Of a stretch of 64,000 nt of DNA, positions 36,900-44,714 are shown one piece after another (position 1 is the first letter of the stretch; each line of letters starts with the position of its first letter). The notes beneath the pieces are model-generated. The model saw only the letters and a program-made list of their open reading frames with translations, was not told the origin of the DNA and did no database searches. This DNA comes from Lapidilactobacillus bayanensis (lineage in GTDB: Bacteria > Bacillota > Bacilli > Lactobacillales > Lactobacillaceae), in assembly GCF_003946695.1 (NCBI RefSeq), contig NZ_RHOX01000012.1, positions 1 through 64,000 of the forward strand, given 5' to 3'. The translations under genes were made by a program, and so were the position numbers.

Positions 36900-37757
36900 A
36901 TGTACGCAGCAATTGAAGCCGGAGGTACCAAATTCGTCGTCGCCGTCGCCGATCATGATCTAAGTATTGTTTCGCGATTCAAAACCGCCACTGAATACCC
37001 AGAAGTTGTAATGCCAAGAATCATCTCATTTTTACAACAGTTTAAGATTGAGTCGATTGCTGTTGGTTCGTTTGGTCCGATCGGTGTTAATCCGGATTTA
37101 ACAAGTTACGGCAAAATCAAACATACACCCAAAAAAGGTTGGCAGGATTTTGATTTTCTTGGAAATCTCAGACGATTTTTCGATGTGCCAATCTATTGGA
37201 CGACAGATGTTAACATTGCAGCGTATGGAGAATTAAAAATGGGTGCTGCTCAGGGTAAGAAGAACATTGTTTATTTAACCGTTGGAACAGGTATTGGTGG
37301 TGGTGTCATCGTTGATGGACAAATTATGACTGGATACTCTCATCCAGAAATCGGCCATATCTTAATGCAACCAATGGCTAGTGATGATTTCAAGGGCGTC
37401 TGTCCTTATCATTCCTATTGCCTTGAAGGTGTTGCTGCAGGTCCAGCATTGGGGGCTCGTGCTGGAAAAACGGCCGAATTATTAGATGCTGATGATCCAA
37501 TTTGGGATACCGAAGCTTTCTATCTTGCACAAGGTGTGTGTGATTTGACTGTTTCTTTTGCACCAGAAATGGTCGTCTTCGGTGGTGGTGTTTCTAATCA
37601 AACACAAATCTTTAATAAGATTAGAAGTTCATTTGAAAAGCAGTTAAATAATTATGTCGATGTACCTGAATTAGATCAATATATTGTACATGCCGGTTTG
37701 GGTAATGATGCTGGTATTGTGGGCGGATTACTATTGGCTCAAAAGATCGCCCAATAA
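36900..37757 (+). CDS. scrK: ROK-family fructokinase
   Basis: A 285-residue sugar kinase. EAGGTKFVVAV at residues 6-16 is the ATP-binding loop; TVGTGIGGGVIVDG near 127-140 is the ROK phosphate-binding motif; HPEIGH near 148 followed by CPYHSYC near 166 is the zinc-binding set. These fit bacterial fructokinases, which phosphorylate fructose released by the upstream GH32. An AGAGGAG site lies before the ATG. Last gene of the operon. Confidence 0.9.
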   Translation: MYAAIEAGGTKFVVAVADHDLSIVSRFKTATEYPEVVMPRIISFLQQFKIESIAVGSFGPIGVNPDLTSYGKIKHTPKKGWQDFDFLGNLRRFFDVPIYWTTDVNIAAYGELKMGAAQGKKNIVYLTVGTGIGGGVIVDGQIMTGYSHPEIGHILMQPMASDDFKGVCPYHSYCLEGVAAGPALGARAGKTAELLDADDPIWDTEAFYLAQGVCDLTVSFAPEMVVFGGGVSNQTQIFNKIRSSFEKQLNNYVDVPELDQYIVHAGLGNDAGIVGGLLLAQKIAQ

Positions 37758-38171
37758 TATATTCAATGATTAAACAGAATTTGTTCCTTCAACCAAATTA
37801 TAAGGGGGCGTTCAGCTCTCTTTTTTAGTGGATAGATTTACTGGCAAGCACACTGAATGGCTAGATCGGCTTGTGTTCTGGGAATCAAGATTGAACCGTA
37901 ATTGTTTACAAGTTTCTTTAGTGCGATAAGTGATGAGCATTGAAAGAATTGTTTTAAAAGACTGATACAAGAGTTATTTATTGAAGTGGTTTGGATATTG
38001 GAGTAAGTGCCAATATTTAAAGATGTTTACGATGTTGGTTCAAATAATTTAACAAGTGATGTGACGATTTAAGAATTTTAGAACCTTACAATTTTGATCG
38101 TTGCGTCGACTGTTAGTTAGGGCGTATACTTTTTCTAAGTCAATTCTGTTGATTTAAGAGAAGGAGCAATC
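37758..38171. other. spacer after fructokinase, with probable promoter of VanZ-RDD gene
   Basis: No gene or clear hairpin terminator is seen. A possible promoter, TTGCGT (38101-38106), an 18-bp spacer and TATACT (38125-38130), lies about 40 bp before the next gene, which has GAAGGAG before its ATG. Confidence 0.4.
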
Positions 38172-39287
38172 ATGAGTGCTTATTTAGGTCCGATTAGAAC
38201 TGCGGCAATTCTATTTCCAATTCTAGCGGCGTTGGCAGTATTGCCTTATGCCATACAACAATATCGTAAGTATGGTTCCATTTCCAAGTTGAAATTGGCC
38301 CTTATTTTTAGCTTCTGTTTCTATTTGTTGTGCGCTTATTTCTTGGTAATTTTGCCACTGCCTGATCGTAGTTACGTGGCGACTTTAACGACACCGCGTT
38401 ATAATTTAATCCCATTGACAGCGGTACGCTATTTCTTCAAGACCACTGTTTTACAACTGACGCAACCCAGTACTTATTTAGTTGCGATGCGACAGAGTGC
38501 TTTTTTACAACCGTTTTTTAATTTGATGTTGACGGTACCGTTTGGCTTGTTCCTCCGTTACATTTGGGGAGTTTCGTTTAAAAAAGCCGTACTCGCTAGT
38601 TTTTGTTTATCATTATTTTTTGAACTGACACAATTGAGTGGTTTATATTTCATTTATCCACGTTCTTATCGGTTGTTTGATGTGGACGACTTAATTTTAA
38701 ACACGTCCGGCGGTGCGTTAGGATATTTAATCGAACCACTATTTGTTAAAATTTTCCCGACCATCGAGCAATTAAATCAAGATGCAGCTAGTACCCGGAC
38801 CGCGGCCAATTTTTGGCGGCGCACCTTAGCTTTCTTGATTGATATGATGATCGTTAATCTTGGGTTGAGTTTGATCACTAGTTTACTACCGAAATTAGCG
38901 GCCCATAATTTGTTAGTAAATTTAGTCGGTAGTTTGGGTTATTTCATTTTATTACCGTATTTGAATCACGGTGCAACCTTGGGTAAAAAGTTGGTCAAGA
39001 TTAGGATCGTCAGTTTAAATGAGCAGCGAGTTGGTTTTGGTGCGTTGTTTTTGCGTCAGGTGTCATTATTTGCTGTCATGTTAGGTAATCTGAATTATTT
39101 AATTCCAGAAATTTTGAAACAATTGGCCGTTTCTGAAGGACACCAGCTCGCTTTTTATTTCACAGGTTTAGCTTTAGCAGGAGCTTTCTTACTGCTATCT
39201 CTTTTAAACGTCCTGGTGCTGTTATTGAAGAAGAATAGTCGGATGTTTTATGAACGGTTGACGCGGACTAAAGAGATTGGTTATTAG
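38172..39287 (+). CDS. VanZ-like / RDD-domain membrane protein
   Basis: A 371-residue polytopic membrane protein with two known modules. Residues about 1-195 form a VanZ-like domain (FYLLCAYFLVILPLPDRSY; PRYNLIPL near 83; the R/F-D-V-D-D-LILNTSGGALGY pattern near 170-185). Residues about 210-350 form an RDD domain (FWRRTLAFLIDMMIVNLGLS near 215; TLGKKLVKIRIV near 272). VanZ domains can give teicoplanin resistance; RDD proteins have been linked to ion or solute transport. The function of the combination is unknown. Confidence 0.85.
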   Translation: MSAYLGPIRTAAILFPILAALAVLPYAIQQYRKYGSISKLKLALIFSFCFYLLCAYFLVILPLPDRSYVATLTTPRYNLIPLTAVRYFFKTTVLQLTQPSTYLVAMRQSAFLQPFFNLMLTVPFGLFLRYIWGVSFKKAVLASFCLSLFFELTQLSGLYFIYPRSYRLFDVDDLILNTSGGALGYLIEPLFVKIFPTIEQLNQDAASTRTAANFWRRTLAFLIDMMIVNLGLSLITSLLPKLAAHNLLVNLVGSLGYFILLPYLNHGATLGKKLVKIRIVSLNEQRVGFGALFLRQVSLFAVMLGNLNYLIPEILKQLAVSEGHQLAFYFTGLALAGAFLLLSLLNVLVLLLKKNSRMFYERLTRTKEIGY

Positions 39288-39897
39288 TGTTAGAAGGTAT
39301 TTTTGGAGTTTGCAGCACTGACTTGAATCAATTTCACAATCAATTGTCACTACCCGGAATAACTAACTCATGCTAAAAGTAAAAGTGTGCTGATACTTTA
39401 AACATCAGTGATTGTCGATCGTAAAATTGATGAAGCCTATCTCCTGCTTGTTTGAGAGGACAACTTAAAAAGTAACAACAAACAAAAAAACAACTCGCCA
39501 TTAATAGGCCGGGTTGTTTTTATTTGTTATAGCAAGTTCATTCATTAACATAATGATTAAAGTCTCTAGTCATTCAGTTCTTATTAAGATATATTGAGGA
39601 TATTTAAAAGTTCTTTACAATATCATTTATGACGAACTTTGATTGGCAGTGTCGGTTCATAGACAGGCGCCTTAATAATTGTCATTTACAAGTATGCGGC
39701 AGCATATCGAAGTTATTTGTGTTGACAGGGTGCGTTATGAACGACGTTATGATTTGAAGAGCATCTTGGCACTGACCGTTCGATTTGGCGCTGTGTGTAC
39801 ATTGCAAGTGCTTGCGCAAGTAATACTTGCTTTTAATTGCGGTTGCAATCGCCAACAATAGAGGTCAAGGTGTCGAAAACTAAAGCTGGGGTGCGAG
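39288..39897. other. spacer with a terminator-like hairpin; no gene supported
   Basis: An imperfect stem at 39489-39521 (AACAACTCGCC with GGCCGGGTTGTT) followed by TTTTTATTTG is the only clear structure. A 60-residue ORF at 39679-39861 has Cys- and Arg-rich composition and no ribosome site and is not accepted. Confidence 0.45.
39489..39521 (+). terminator. probable terminator downstream of VanZ-RDD gene
   Basis: The imperfect stem-loop is followed by TTTTTATTTG, about 200 bp after the gene end. Confidence 0.55.
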
Positions 39898-40095
39898 TTG
39901 AAGTTAAAACAAAAGAGCAAATATCAAGTGATCATGTATGGCGGGTTGATTGTTGATTTGGCTTTATTAGTCGCCGTCGTCATCCTCATTCAGCGGGCCG
40001 CTTGGATTCAAGCAATTGGCGCATTAGTCGTCAGCATTAGCGGACTTATTAATTTTATGTTTTTAAGAAAAGCACTTAAGCTATTTGACAATTGA
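39898..40095 (+). CDS. small two-helix membrane protein
   Basis: A 65-residue hypothetical with a basic start (KLKQKSKYQ), two hydrophobic segments (about 13-30 and 36-55) and a short polar tail. The start is TTG with GGGGTG upstream; an internal ATG at 39934 is the alternative. It is the first of three small membrane ORFs in a row. Not recognised. Confidence 0.45.
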   Translation: MKLKQKSKYQVIMYGGLIVDLALLVAVVILIQRAAWIQAIGALVVSISGLINFMFLRKALKLFDN

Positions 40096-40155
40096 AAGTT
40101 AGACTGATCATTGAATGAACGGTGAAACGCAAAAAAATATTTCAAGGAAAGCGCG

Positions 40156-40269
40156 GTGAAATTAGTGGGCGATATTGTATTTAATATTAGCACAATTATT
40201 TTATTCATAATATTGGTTGGTGGCCTGATTGCACTAGGTAAATTAATTTGGCGGATTATGAAACATTAA
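40156..40269 (+). CDS. 37-residue single-helix membrane peptide
   Basis: GTG start with AAGGAAAG at 6 bp. It reads MKLVGDIVFNISTIILFI, continues as one hydrophobic helix and ends with the basic tail KLIWRIMKH. Its shape (short, one membrane helix, positive end) suits a small membrane-acting peptide, but no family is recognised. Confidence 0.4.
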   Translation: MKLVGDIVFNISTIILFIILVGGLIALGKLIWRIMKH

Positions 40270-40372
40270 GCCTCACCAGCAACTGAACTTTACAGGGGTT
40301 AAACTAATCAGTTGAACAGATCGGGTCAAGTTATGAATTAATTTGTGTATTTATCGAGGGAGCGCGATTAAC

Positions 40373-40576
40373 ATGAATCCTAAAATAAAGGCAAGGATGA
40401 ACGATCTCTTGACAGTTATCGGTCCAGTTATTTATACAACCGTCACTTATCATTTTTTTGTTGAACGTGGTCATGTTAAAACTGCCATTTGGTTCGTGGT
40501 GACCTTAGTAAGTTGGGTTGCTATTCTATTTGCTGTGCGTAAAATAGTTTACTATTTGCATCATCGTAAAAATTGA
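40373..40576 (+). CDS. small two-helix membrane protein
   Basis: A 67-residue hypothetical starting at ATG 40373, which has GAGGGAG upstream; the longer reading from 40343 has none. Hydrophobic segments cover about residues 15-28 and 36-56, ending in YYLHHRKN. Not recognised. Followed by a strong terminator 120 bp later. Confidence 0.5.
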   Translation: MNPKIKARMNDLLTVIGPVIYTTVTYHFFVERGHVKTAIWFVVTLVSWVAILFAVRKIVYYLHHRKN

Positions 40577-40699
40577 AGTCCGCGTTATGACATTGCAGGG
40601 ATAATGACCGTAGTGAAGTCGCTGAAAATATCTCGGCAACCTTTAAATCGATGACAACAACAACCACGATTTGAATCGTGCAACCAGTTTATTAATCCT

Positions 40700-40740
40700 A
40701 AAAAACAGGCCTGAATCAGATTAGATTCAGGCCTGTTTTG
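40700..40740. terminator. bidirectional terminator
   Basis: A long perfect stem (AAAACAGGCCTGAATC and complement) around AGATTA, with an A-run on one side and T4 on the other. It serves the small ORFs on the left and the reverse-strand flavoprotein operon on the right. Confidence 0.9.
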
Positions 40741-40756
40741 ACGTTACAAATAAGTT

Positions 40757-42043
40757 TTAGTCTTTTTTAGAAGCACCAGAAACAGCATCAACGTCTGGTT
40801 TTACCGGTGCTGCCTTTTCGGAAGCACCAGAAATTGCGTCGGGTTGTTGGCGGCTAACTTTTTTAGAAGCGCCGGGGACCGCATCGGTTTTTTCGGTGTT
40901 ATCTTTTTTAGAGGCGCCAGAAACAGCATCAACATTACCACCGGTCAATTCTTTACCAGTCTTCTTCAAATACCAGTCAATAATTGGTTGGAAGTCGAGA
41001 ATGTATTCGTTAATGCCAGCGTAATTACCCTCAGTGTCATGCAAAGCTTGGTAGTTATGAACGACATATTTGCCTGGGCCGTGAGGAACGGGCATCCGGA
41101 AGACATCCAGTTTGCCAGCACGCAACATGCTGATCACTTGCTTAACATGATTGTACGCGCGAGCAGGGTGGCAATCACCAATTGGGTTACCAACTTGTTC
41201 AGGCTTGCGGTGAGCAAACATACTGGCAGATTCACTGGTGTGGTTGAAGTATAAGAATTGATTATTGCCATCGACTAAAGTAATTTCAAACGGCATTGAT
41301 TTCAGTAACTCGTCAATTTGGTTAACCGTTAAAATACCGTGATCTAATTGAACATAAGTGTCACCTTTAACAGGGTGGACCTTGGCAGCAGCTTCTTCAA
41401 CCCAATGATCGGATGACATGTTAACGTCAGGAATTGTCGTGGCCACAGAACCTTTAGCCTGTAGGTCTTCATCGGGTAATTGTTCAGGGGCGTCATCAAG
41501 TTTAGAAACAACACTAATAAATTTCAAGAATTTTTGTAAATTACTTTGTAAGAAGGCGCGCGTTTTTTCGTCTTTCAAATTACCAAATTCATCAAAGGCT
41601 TTTTTAACGTTGCCTAATAAGAATTCGTTACCAGGCATGACGATTGCATTAACACCTGGTGAGTCCAAAATCTGGCGTAAGTGCAGTTGTGCCCGTGATG
41701 TGCCTTGATCGTAGAATGAAGCCCCGACAATCATCACTGGTTTGGTCGCGAGCGGATGAATCTTGAACGATAACCATTCGATCAAACTCTTTAAAGCAGG
41801 CGTAACCGTGTGGTTGTGTTCAGGCGTAGCAATAATAACGCCGTCAGCCTTCAAAATTTTACGGTTCAAGTTTTGAATGGCCACACTTTGGGTTTGATCA
41901 TTACTTTCATCAAACATTGGTAAGTCCTTGACTTCGATTAATTCAAAGTCGAATTGATTCGCGAATTCTTTTTCAATGTATTGCAATAATTGGCGGTTGT
42001 ATGATTCCTCGGCAGCTGAGCCGACGATTCCTAATAATTTCAT
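40757..42043 (-). CDS. FMN reductase-PAS fusion with four flavinylation-like motifs
   Basis: A 428-residue cytoplasmic protein. Residues about 1-180 are an NADPH-dependent FMN-reductase (flavodoxin-like) domain: [57 protein letters not shown]. Residues about 230-355 are a PAS-like domain ([30 protein letters not shown]). The tail from 372 has four short repeats, DAVSGAS (372-378), DAVPGAS (387-393), DAISGAS (402-408) and DAVSGAS (419-425), spaced 15, 15 and 17 residues in Lys-rich linkers. D-x-x-S-G-A-S/T is the consensus at which ApbE attaches FMN through the last Ser/Thr, and apbE lies at 48764. Read with the FMN reductase at 42669, 14 bp upstream; AAAGGAG site. Multiple flavinylation is inference. 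Confidence 0.85.
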   Translation of the reverse strand: MKLLGIVGSAAEESYNRQLLQYIEKEFANQFDFELIEVKDLPMFDESNDQTQSVAIQNLNRKILKADGVIIATPEHNHTVTPALKSLIEWLSFKIHPLATKPVMIVGASFYDQGTSRAQLHLRQILDSPGVNAIVMPGNEFLLGNVKKAFDEFGNLKDEKTRAFLQSNLQKFLKFISVVSKLDDAPEQLPDEDLQAKGSVATTIPDVNMSSDHWVEEAAAKVHPVKGDTYVQLDHGILTVNQIDELLKSMPFEITLVDGNNQFLYFNHTSESASMFAHRKPEQVGNPIGDCHPARAYNHVKQVISMLRAGKLDVFRMPVPHGPGKYVVHNYQALHDTEGNYAGINEYILDFQPIIDWYLKKTGKELTGGNVDAVSGASKKDNTEKTDAVPGASKKVSRQQPDAISGASEKAAPVKPDVDAVSGASKKD

Positions 42044-42057
42044 GTTTGGTTACTCCT

Positions 42058-42669
42058 TTATCTTATTTTGTCCCAGTCAAAATCAGCGGCGGCTTTTTTA
42101 TTAGCGTCGTGGGCATTCTTTAATTGTTGGGCGATGTCAACAAAGACTAAGAAGTCCGCAAAAATACCATCTAGTTTTTCAATGATGTCGGTGTCTTTGA
42201 GTGCGCCATCTTCAGTGAAGGCACTCAAGGAATTACCTAAGAGAAATTCTGAGCTGGGCATAATCATCGCATGTAATTCAGGTGCGTCCAAAACTTGACG
42301 TAGTTGTGCTTGTGCCCGCGAAGAGCCTAGCGCGCCATAAGAAGCACCGGTGACCATCACAGGCTTGTCAACGAACGGATAAATACCATAAGAGAGCCAA
42401 TCCAGAGCATTGATCAAAGCAGCTGGTGCAGAATGATCGTACTCAGCGGTGCTAATAATGACGCCATCAGCTGCTTCGATTTTTGCAGCCATTTCGGTGA
42501 TTATATCAGGTAACTTGTCTGCCGTTGGTTTGTTGAACATTGGCAGATTCTGAATTTCCATCAGTTCGATTGTGGCATCTTTTTGAAAGTGATGTTGCAT
42601 ACATTGTAACAATTGGCGATTAGTTGAAGTGGCAGAGTTAGTACCAACTATTCCGATTAATTTTTTCAT
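42058..42669 (-). CDS. NADPH-dependent FMN reductase-like protein
   Basis: A 203-residue single-domain flavodoxin-fold protein. [20 protein letters not shown] binds FMN phosphate at the N-terminus; ADGVIISTAEYDHSAPAALI and GSSRAQAQLRQVLDAPEL are family motifs. It is a close paralogue of the protein at 50824 and of the N-terminal domains at 40757, 51447 and 55384. It probably moves electrons from NAD(P)H to flavin. It is the first gene of a two-gene reverse operon with the PAS fusion. Confidence 0.88.
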   Translation of the reverse strand: MKKLIGIVGTNSATSTNRQLLQCMQHHFQKDATIELMEIQNLPMFNKPTADKLPDIITEMAAKIEAADGVIISTAEYDHSAPAALINALDWLSYGIYPFVDKPVMVTGASYGALGSSRAQAQLRQVLDAPELHAMIMPSSEFLLGNSLSAFTEDGALKDTDIIEKLDGIFADFLVFVDIAQQLKNAHDANKKAAADFDWDKIR

Positions 42670-42852
42670 TAGAAAACCCTTTCTAGCTTTGTTAACTTTA
42701 TTTTAACAGTATTGTGCGTGAAATAACAGATTGTTTTATCGCGAAAATAAAAAGCAGTTGGCTAAAAATTGTGTCAGTAAGTCAGAGCACTGTCATGACG
42801 TGTAATGCGGTTAAAACGTTCAAACTCAGATTCTTAACTCAGGACAACGTAA

Positions 42853-42883
42853 AAACAGGTCAGGATTTTTTCCCGACCTGTTT
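42853..42883. terminator. bidirectional terminator-like hairpin
   Basis: AACAGGTC pairs with GACCTGTT around an AGGATTTTTTCCC loop, with A- and T-rich flanks. It lies just beyond the end of the reverse gene at 42913. Confidence 0.7.
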
Positions 42884-42912
42884 AGCACATCAATGATTGT
42901 TCGCAAGCAGAA

Positions 42913-43215
42913 CTAGTTATTTCTTTGCTGTTTAGTCCACCGCTTGTAGGTTTGATAGTCGCCTTTAGTCATGGCGAAGATCGTATCGTCAGTTTGATTA
43001 TGAATGCGGTAGGTTTTACTAAATAAAAACCAGCCTAAATCTAACACCAAGATAATTAAGCCCACACCACGCATCACCATTAAAGGAATTGCTAGCAGGG
43101 CAAATACCGCTTGGGTGCTGGTCATGGTTCGCTTTAAGTGGGGGTAGTTACCTGCTGAGTCTTGTAAATCAGTTAGTTTCTTGGTCGCTAAAAGTTGCGT
43201 GCCGTTTTCATTCAT
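42913..43215 (-). CDS. small membrane protein, unknown
   Basis: A 100-residue protein with two hydrophobic segments (about 37-50 and 51-66) and a polar, basic C-terminus. Its ribosome site is TGAGG before the ATG. It follows the gene at 43816 by 19 bp and is probably co-transcribed. No family is recognised. Confidence 0.6.
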   Translation of the reverse strand: MNENGTQLLATKKLTDLQDSAGNYPHLKRTMTSTQAVFALLAIPLMVMRGVGLIILVLDLGWFLFSKTYRIHNQTDDTIFAMTKGDYQTYKRWTKQQRNN

Positions 43216-43234
43216 GGCATTACCTCAAAATAAA

Positions 43235-43816
43235 TTACGAATTTTCTGATAAGGGATGTGGCTGTGAGGATGGTGGTAGACCTGGTAATAGTTTAGAGGC
43301 AAATCGATTATCTTTTTCGATTGCGCGTTGCAGTTTGGTCGTGTTCGTTTCAGCAAAAATCGCTTGATAATAATCAGGAATGGTGTAATTGATTTGTTGG
43401 TTTGTCAAATAATCAAGAAGTTTTGGCAAGGCCGGGAAATCTGACGAAAGAATTTGGTAAGTCTGGTCTTGGTTCTTGATTGTTAATAGAACGTAAACTT
43501 CCACTGTCAGAAATCGACTCGTAACGTTAGGATGCTTGATCACGGAAATCGTTAGCGGATAATTTGGCGGCAGCGGAATCGTTTTAGTTTGCGTTGGATC
43601 TTGATTTGCGGTGAAGATCAACTGATCCGGTAAAATTTCTAAACGCAGATAATTTTCTTGACCGCCATATCTTAGTTCAGAAATCTCGCCATTAAATTTT
43701 AACTGGACAGGTACTTCATTGCCGGTTGCTAATGCTTGCTCAACCGTATTAACGTCGAGGGCATAGATAAAACCGTGGCCACGGTTAACGGCTTCGTTTT
43801 GTTTATTTTTGAACAT
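43235..43816 (-). CDS. hypothetical soluble protein
   Basis: A 193-residue protein with no signal peptide or membrane segment. The sequence suggests a beta-rich fold (VPVQLKFNGEISELRYGG; FLTVEVYVLLTIKNQDQTYQ) and a Pro-rich tail (PGLPPSSQPHPL). ATG at 43816 has GGAGG at good spacing; a reading from 43831 is possible. Not recognised. It pairs with the small membrane protein downstream, suggesting a joint role. Confidence 0.6.
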   Translation of the reverse strand: MFKNKQNEAVNRGHGFIYALDVNTVEQALATGNEVPVQLKFNGEISELRYGGQENYLRLEILPDQLIFTANQDPTQTKTIPLPPNYPLTISVIKHPNVTSRFLTVEVYVLLTIKNQDQTYQILSSDFPALPKLLDYLTNQQINYTIPDYYQAIFAETNTTKLQRAIEKDNRFASKLLPGLPPSSQPHPLSENS

Positions 43817-43882
43817 TTTAATTTCCTCCAATCATGTCTATAAACCCCAATATAACTGAATTCTATTTAATTATACCACTTA

Positions 43883-43915
43883 CAAAAAAAATAAAGTGAT
43901 TTTTGTCACTTTATT
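43883..43915 (-). terminator. reverse-strand terminator upstream of gene 43816
   Basis: On the reverse strand AATAAAGTGA pairs with TCACTTTATT around CAAAAA and is followed by T8. It sits about 70 bp before the gene at 43816, with TATAAT (43871-43876, reverse) just after it. It may end an unseen transcript or act as an attenuator. Confidence 0.55.
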
Positions 43916-43916
43916 A

Positions 43917-44159
43917 TCCGACTTCTGACTAGAAATTAATTGCGTGTAAAATAACGTAAAATTTCAAAAAGTAAGTCGAATGAATGGCTAAAATTAGTTG
44001 GTGGTGAAATAGCTCGGACCACTCATTATTTCACGATTTAGTCTTATGTTTCTGACACGATTAACGTCGTCTTTGTACTATTTTGCTAGTGCCACTTTTG
44101 TAGCTAAGTTAAAGTTCACGTCCCAATAGAATAATCCTTACGACAATATTTTTTAGCAC
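43917..44159. other. divergent spacer before the MarR promoter
   Basis: No gene is seen. A GTGAAATA/TATTTCAC inverted repeat at 44004-44034 is of unknown role. Confidence 0.35.
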
Positions 44160-44208
44160 TTGCAATCGAATTTTCAGCTTGTTATACTCTTATAGTCCAA
44201 TAATGGAC
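44160..44208 (+). promoter_or_regulatory. promoter and MarR-type operator
   Basis: TTGCAA (44160-44165), a 17-bp spacer and TATACT (44183-44188) form a good promoter. GTCCAATAATGGAC (44195-44208) directly downstream is a palindrome suited to binding by the MarR protein encoded next. Confidence 0.75.
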
Positions 44209-44242
44209 GAAATGAATACAGACTAATTGTAGGGAGATGTTA

Positions 44243-44695
44243 ATGATTACGGCAAATGACGCAGTGATGCAGGATTTACGGATATTCTTTAATCACTGGC
44301 ATGAATATGGTGCCATTTACGAAGAGTATGCGAAGAAGATTGGCATCTCCAGTTCTAGTCTGGACGTGCTGATCGTCTTGAATGAAGAGCCAACTGAGTG
44401 TACGCAAAAAGTTCTTAGCCATGCAACCTTTTTACCTAAACAGACGATTAATTCAATTGTGACGAGCTTTTTACATCAGGGTTTAGTGAGCTTGACCGAG
44501 TCACAAACTGATCGACGTTTTAAAAACATTTGCTTAACTGCTGCGGGAAAGACGTATGCAACTAAAACTGTTCAACCAATTTTAGCAGCTGAGCACGCAA
44601 CAATGGCTGGTTTACCAGCGGAACAACGACAAAAAATGTTGGGAATTATGGCCCGATATTTGGTCGAATTTAAGAATAAGGTGCGCCAGATTTAG
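44243..44695 (+). CDS. MarR-family regulator
   Basis: A 150-residue winged-helix regulator: IGISSSSLDVLIVLNE near 33-48, recognition helix region LPKQTINSIVTSFLHQGLVS near 67-86, and wing DRRFKNICLTAAGK near 92-105. ATG at 44243 is preferred because GGGAG lies 8 bp upstream; 44237 is too close to it. It leads an operon with two ABC exporter half-genes, like lmrR/marR-type local repressors that respond to the exported drugs. Confidence 0.9.
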   Translation: MITANDAVMQDLRIFFNHWHEYGAIYEEYAKKIGISSSSLDVLIVLNEEPTECTQKVLSHATFLPKQTINSIVTSFLHQGLVSLTESQTDRRFKNICLTAAGKTYATKTVQPILAAEHATMAGLPAEQRQKMLGIMARYLVEFKNKVRQI

Positions 44696-44714
44696 CGTGA
44701 ATTAGGGGGAGCAG

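Noticed and set aside
39679-39861. 60-residue ORF
   Set aside because: Cys/Arg-rich composition, no ribosome site, no family resemblance.
40844-41254. 136-residue forward ORF
   Set aside because: Antisense shadow of the FMN_red-PAS gene; no start signals.
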